This document shows positions 63,101 through 64,000 of a DNA stretch of 64,000 bases, piece by piece (positions within the stretch are counted from its first letter, which is position 1; each line of letters begins with the position of its first letter). The notes beneath the pieces were generated by a model. The model ran no database searches. It was not told where the DNA came from and worked only from the letters and a program-made list of their open reading frames with translations. Source of the DNA: Pyrenula massariospora. Taxonomy: Eukaryota; Ascomycota; Eurotiomycetes; Pyrenulales; Pyrenulaceae. Where the stretch lies: assembly GCA_021030905.1 (NCBI GenBank), contig JAGFMI010000004.1:992001-1056000 (forward strand). Direction: 5' to 3'. A program made the position numbers and the translations under genes.

Positions 63101-64000
63101 CCACCGTTGATATTTCAGTTTTCGGTCCACCGCATCGCGAAGTCGGCACATCTTATTCAGCTCCGCAAGTTTAGCCTGCTTGTCTACGGGCAGGATTGGC
63201 CTCCCACCTTCTTTATTGTTGCCAGATGCATGGTAGTGGTCGCCGCCATCGAGACGAAGATAGTTCCAGTTGTACATCATATCCGCCGCCTCTGCATGTG
63301 CCTCCACGCCGTCGTCGCGGCGCAAGAGTGCGGTCTCCAAGCGTTTTAGGGCTGCCTCGATTTGCTGTGGCACGCCTCGGTCGATCTTTTCATGGGCCCC
63401 GGCATAGGTCATGAGAGCATCCATGGGGGTTGTGCCCACCGCAATAGGTAGCGTGCCTGTCAGGAGAGCGGCATACTTGTCGGCAAGCACGTGTTTGGGT
63501 GCTTCTTTCAGGTTCCATTTCACATCGTACATGGCGCCGTGACAGAGACTGAGTGTGTATTTCTCCTTTTGAAGGTCCTTGTTGAACCAATCTGCGATTT
63601 GTTGCGGTGCCGTCTTAGGGGTGACGGTTTTGTAGCCCTTGATTTCCATATTCAGTGCCTTGAGCCTCTCTTTTCGAGACTGAGTTCCCTGGTATATGAG
63701 ATCTTTGGGGGGCTTCGAGTACCAGCCAAGAACGAAGTAGCTGGCCGAGACCTCGGAAGCATACACCGGCTTATCGTCAATAGTGTCGTACTGGAAGTTG
63801 TCGACGATCGAGAAGACATTGGAGCAGTGCGGCTGGAAGTCTGGGAATAGTTCGTTGGACGAGCTCAGCAACTGCAAGTTGACTCTTGACTTTTTCGGGT
63901 CAGGCGTCGCGTCTGCGGGAGCTGTTTCTGTCCAGCTCAACGCATCTATTTTATCGCCGATGAAAACCTCAGCTTGTCTCTGCAGGATGCGCTCGTCATC
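60119..64000 (-). CDS. Very large protein of unknown function, 5' end beyond window
   Basis: A single exon of at least 1293 codons; the frame is still open at the right edge (residues DDERILQRQAEVFIGDK... precede any start), so the N-terminus lies outside. No named family recognised. There is no signal peptide or membrane segment in the visible part. Notable stretches are PHCSNVFSIVDNFQY and ASEVSASYFVLGWYS near the visible N-terminus, a charged helical part, HGQFRITKLNVVDKFGQAI in the middle, GWVVVNYANIGLQFFLPSG, an Ala-rich helix, LGRPLALTHVGISLELAGPA, GVDGLVGYFLPYDNNL and VFGAIVDPFLPCHTYSGVLP near the C-terminus. GC content and codon use look coding throughout. It is on the same strand as the lectin-like and MBL-DUF6603 genes, so it may belong with them. 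The visible part is too large and ordered to be a relic. Confidence 0.8.
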   Translation of the reverse strand, partial: DDERILQRQAEVFIGDKIDALSWTETAPADATPDPKKSRVNLQLLSSSNELFPDFQPHCSNVFSIVDNFQYDTIDDKPVYASEVSASYFVLGWYSKPPKDLIYQGTQSRKERLKALNMEIKGYKTVTPKTAPQQIADWFNKDLQKEKYTLSLCHGAMYDVKWNLKEAPKHVLADKYAALLTGTLPIAVGTTPMDALMTYAGAHEKIDRGVPQQIEAALKRLETALLRRDDGVEAHAEAADMMYNWNYLRLDGGDHYHASGNNKEGGRPILPVDKQAKLAELNKMCRLRDAVDRKLKYQRWTVFSEWWKAVTLAKSEGDVKQTLAPILQSTYDLDKQKETYVKEITAMAGKEDDARKEFQPGVHDPFQQQRDPTLLVGGVRSGWEPDYLHALLVRLDCQVMPEAMKKFPNEDTGSWATLFTNFFDKKFPARLQTSAKALVREFVLLRTRRDDKDDAQPRKPSILRAQGLMMTVAEQRTTFAEPAPPNVPPKLTSEIPIFHDRLGFDYNDQPCWRDSWNDTQPWFPLYLEWEVEYTHILHKDWELSESRWWHSEGARLHYAVRGDVDLGDQYGQVDDKERQQKEKTDRQRLSGRVLILPQPSFSLEAKIAQLFLDMPQTELEKLLPQPKRGELEANLNKLAFLSAPLAGFNSHLLTCEQGNHVKPAIRDPLTGSLRFMEEAARDDAGLSKKYLSKMDIETDLTPYASHKKSLGKDGPSTFKPVTHGQFRITKLNVVDKFGQAIHAVDPTPSTKPPKLWPCISDWYAPQAKDEKGEIPNVVWQFDKYTPDDEKKKCEFIQVPPQLNQPARLNAVFVMPPQPPASPKLPRVQKLLLTVGAEKGEDNKEPFWREANDWDQPIWGWVVVNYANIGLQFFLPSGAFYREVRRAGPTGAQMSPEWLPFQKPDDPDKRGGDEDGGVAGKQLARLVETLAGSATYLKGFIAMVNAATATQQAAPSAYAEFRSAILGRPLALTHVGISLELAGPALESQLTDDGLPRKRLYPKDPNERPTDPGYDKKYYRFPVKLGDKERGVDGLVGYFLPYDNNLEPGDALNLSTVYTHFHPRSTVATAELSKWSPPEVTAWGRERLIAAAENNIVEITKANYPLLAPYYIDPDTITPESYDNATNSRFSVFGAIVDPFLPCHTYSGVLPVKELALPNWTWQGALDRLSAFFHIGPMLITNDLPDFDQTRELKQGMLPPKVVEKKEKGEGRVALPGGALGHWSWLQPYMQWDGKQEGMQSEGEGKAREKFMPLPVELANETARLEEGPYTAVEGYLQMAAAPNGSGTNPGAIA

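Overview
The window is nuclear DNA of a filamentous ascomycete (Pezizomycotina). The evidence is short spliceosomal introns (47-123 nt, mostly GTAAGT/GTATGT-like donors, CTAAC/CTAAT-type branch sites), a Zn2Cys6 transcription factor, typical fungal housekeeping genes (THR1, CKB1, LST8, PUF6, RAD51) and long serine-rich or disordered fungal proteins. No rRNA, tRNA, CRISPR array or complete autonomous transposon was recognised. The exact class or species cannot be read from the sequence.

Layout. 0-1 kb: an SDR oxidoreductase. 2-7 kb: an accessory-looking pair of secreted-protein genes in divergent orientation. One has a deaminase-like motif order and a C-terminal membrane segment; the other is a five-exon gene broken by an in-frame TAG. 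6.9-10.3 kb: gene-poor, AT-rich, only relic-like frames. 10.3-15 kb: a Baeyer-Villiger-type flavin monooxygenase followed by a Zn2Cys6 regulator. 15.4-24.2 kb: conserved core genes for homoserine kinase, CK2 beta, a 900-residue coiled-coil protein and the TOR subunit LST8. 25-28 kb: a MYND/DUF4470-type protein with an in-frame TAG. 29-37 kb: a conserved disordered protein, a GNAT acetyltransferase, PUF6 and a second SDR. 38-43.6 kb: a small cysteine-rich secreted protein with a frameshift at a G run, a conserved 230-residue protein and a membrane-anchored protein with an 18-nt micro-exon. 44.4-48.5 kb: RAD51 with S-phase type promoter boxes, and a PhoD-like phosphatase.

49.4-64 kb (right edge): the most unusual part. 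Three minus-strand genes lie in a row. The first is a 2402-residue protein joining a ComEC-like metallo-beta-lactamase domain to a DUF6603-type beta-rich region. The second is a 339-residue protein that looks like a beta-propeller or lectin. The third encodes at least 1293 residues of a protein I cannot name and runs off the window. A 137-bp fold-back (MITE-like) element and a 10-bp tandem repeat lie between the second and third. I infer that these three genes may form one functional module, which I cannot match to a described fungal system.

Gene structures are my own splice reconstructions. Each junction listed keeps the reading frame, but none has transcript support here.
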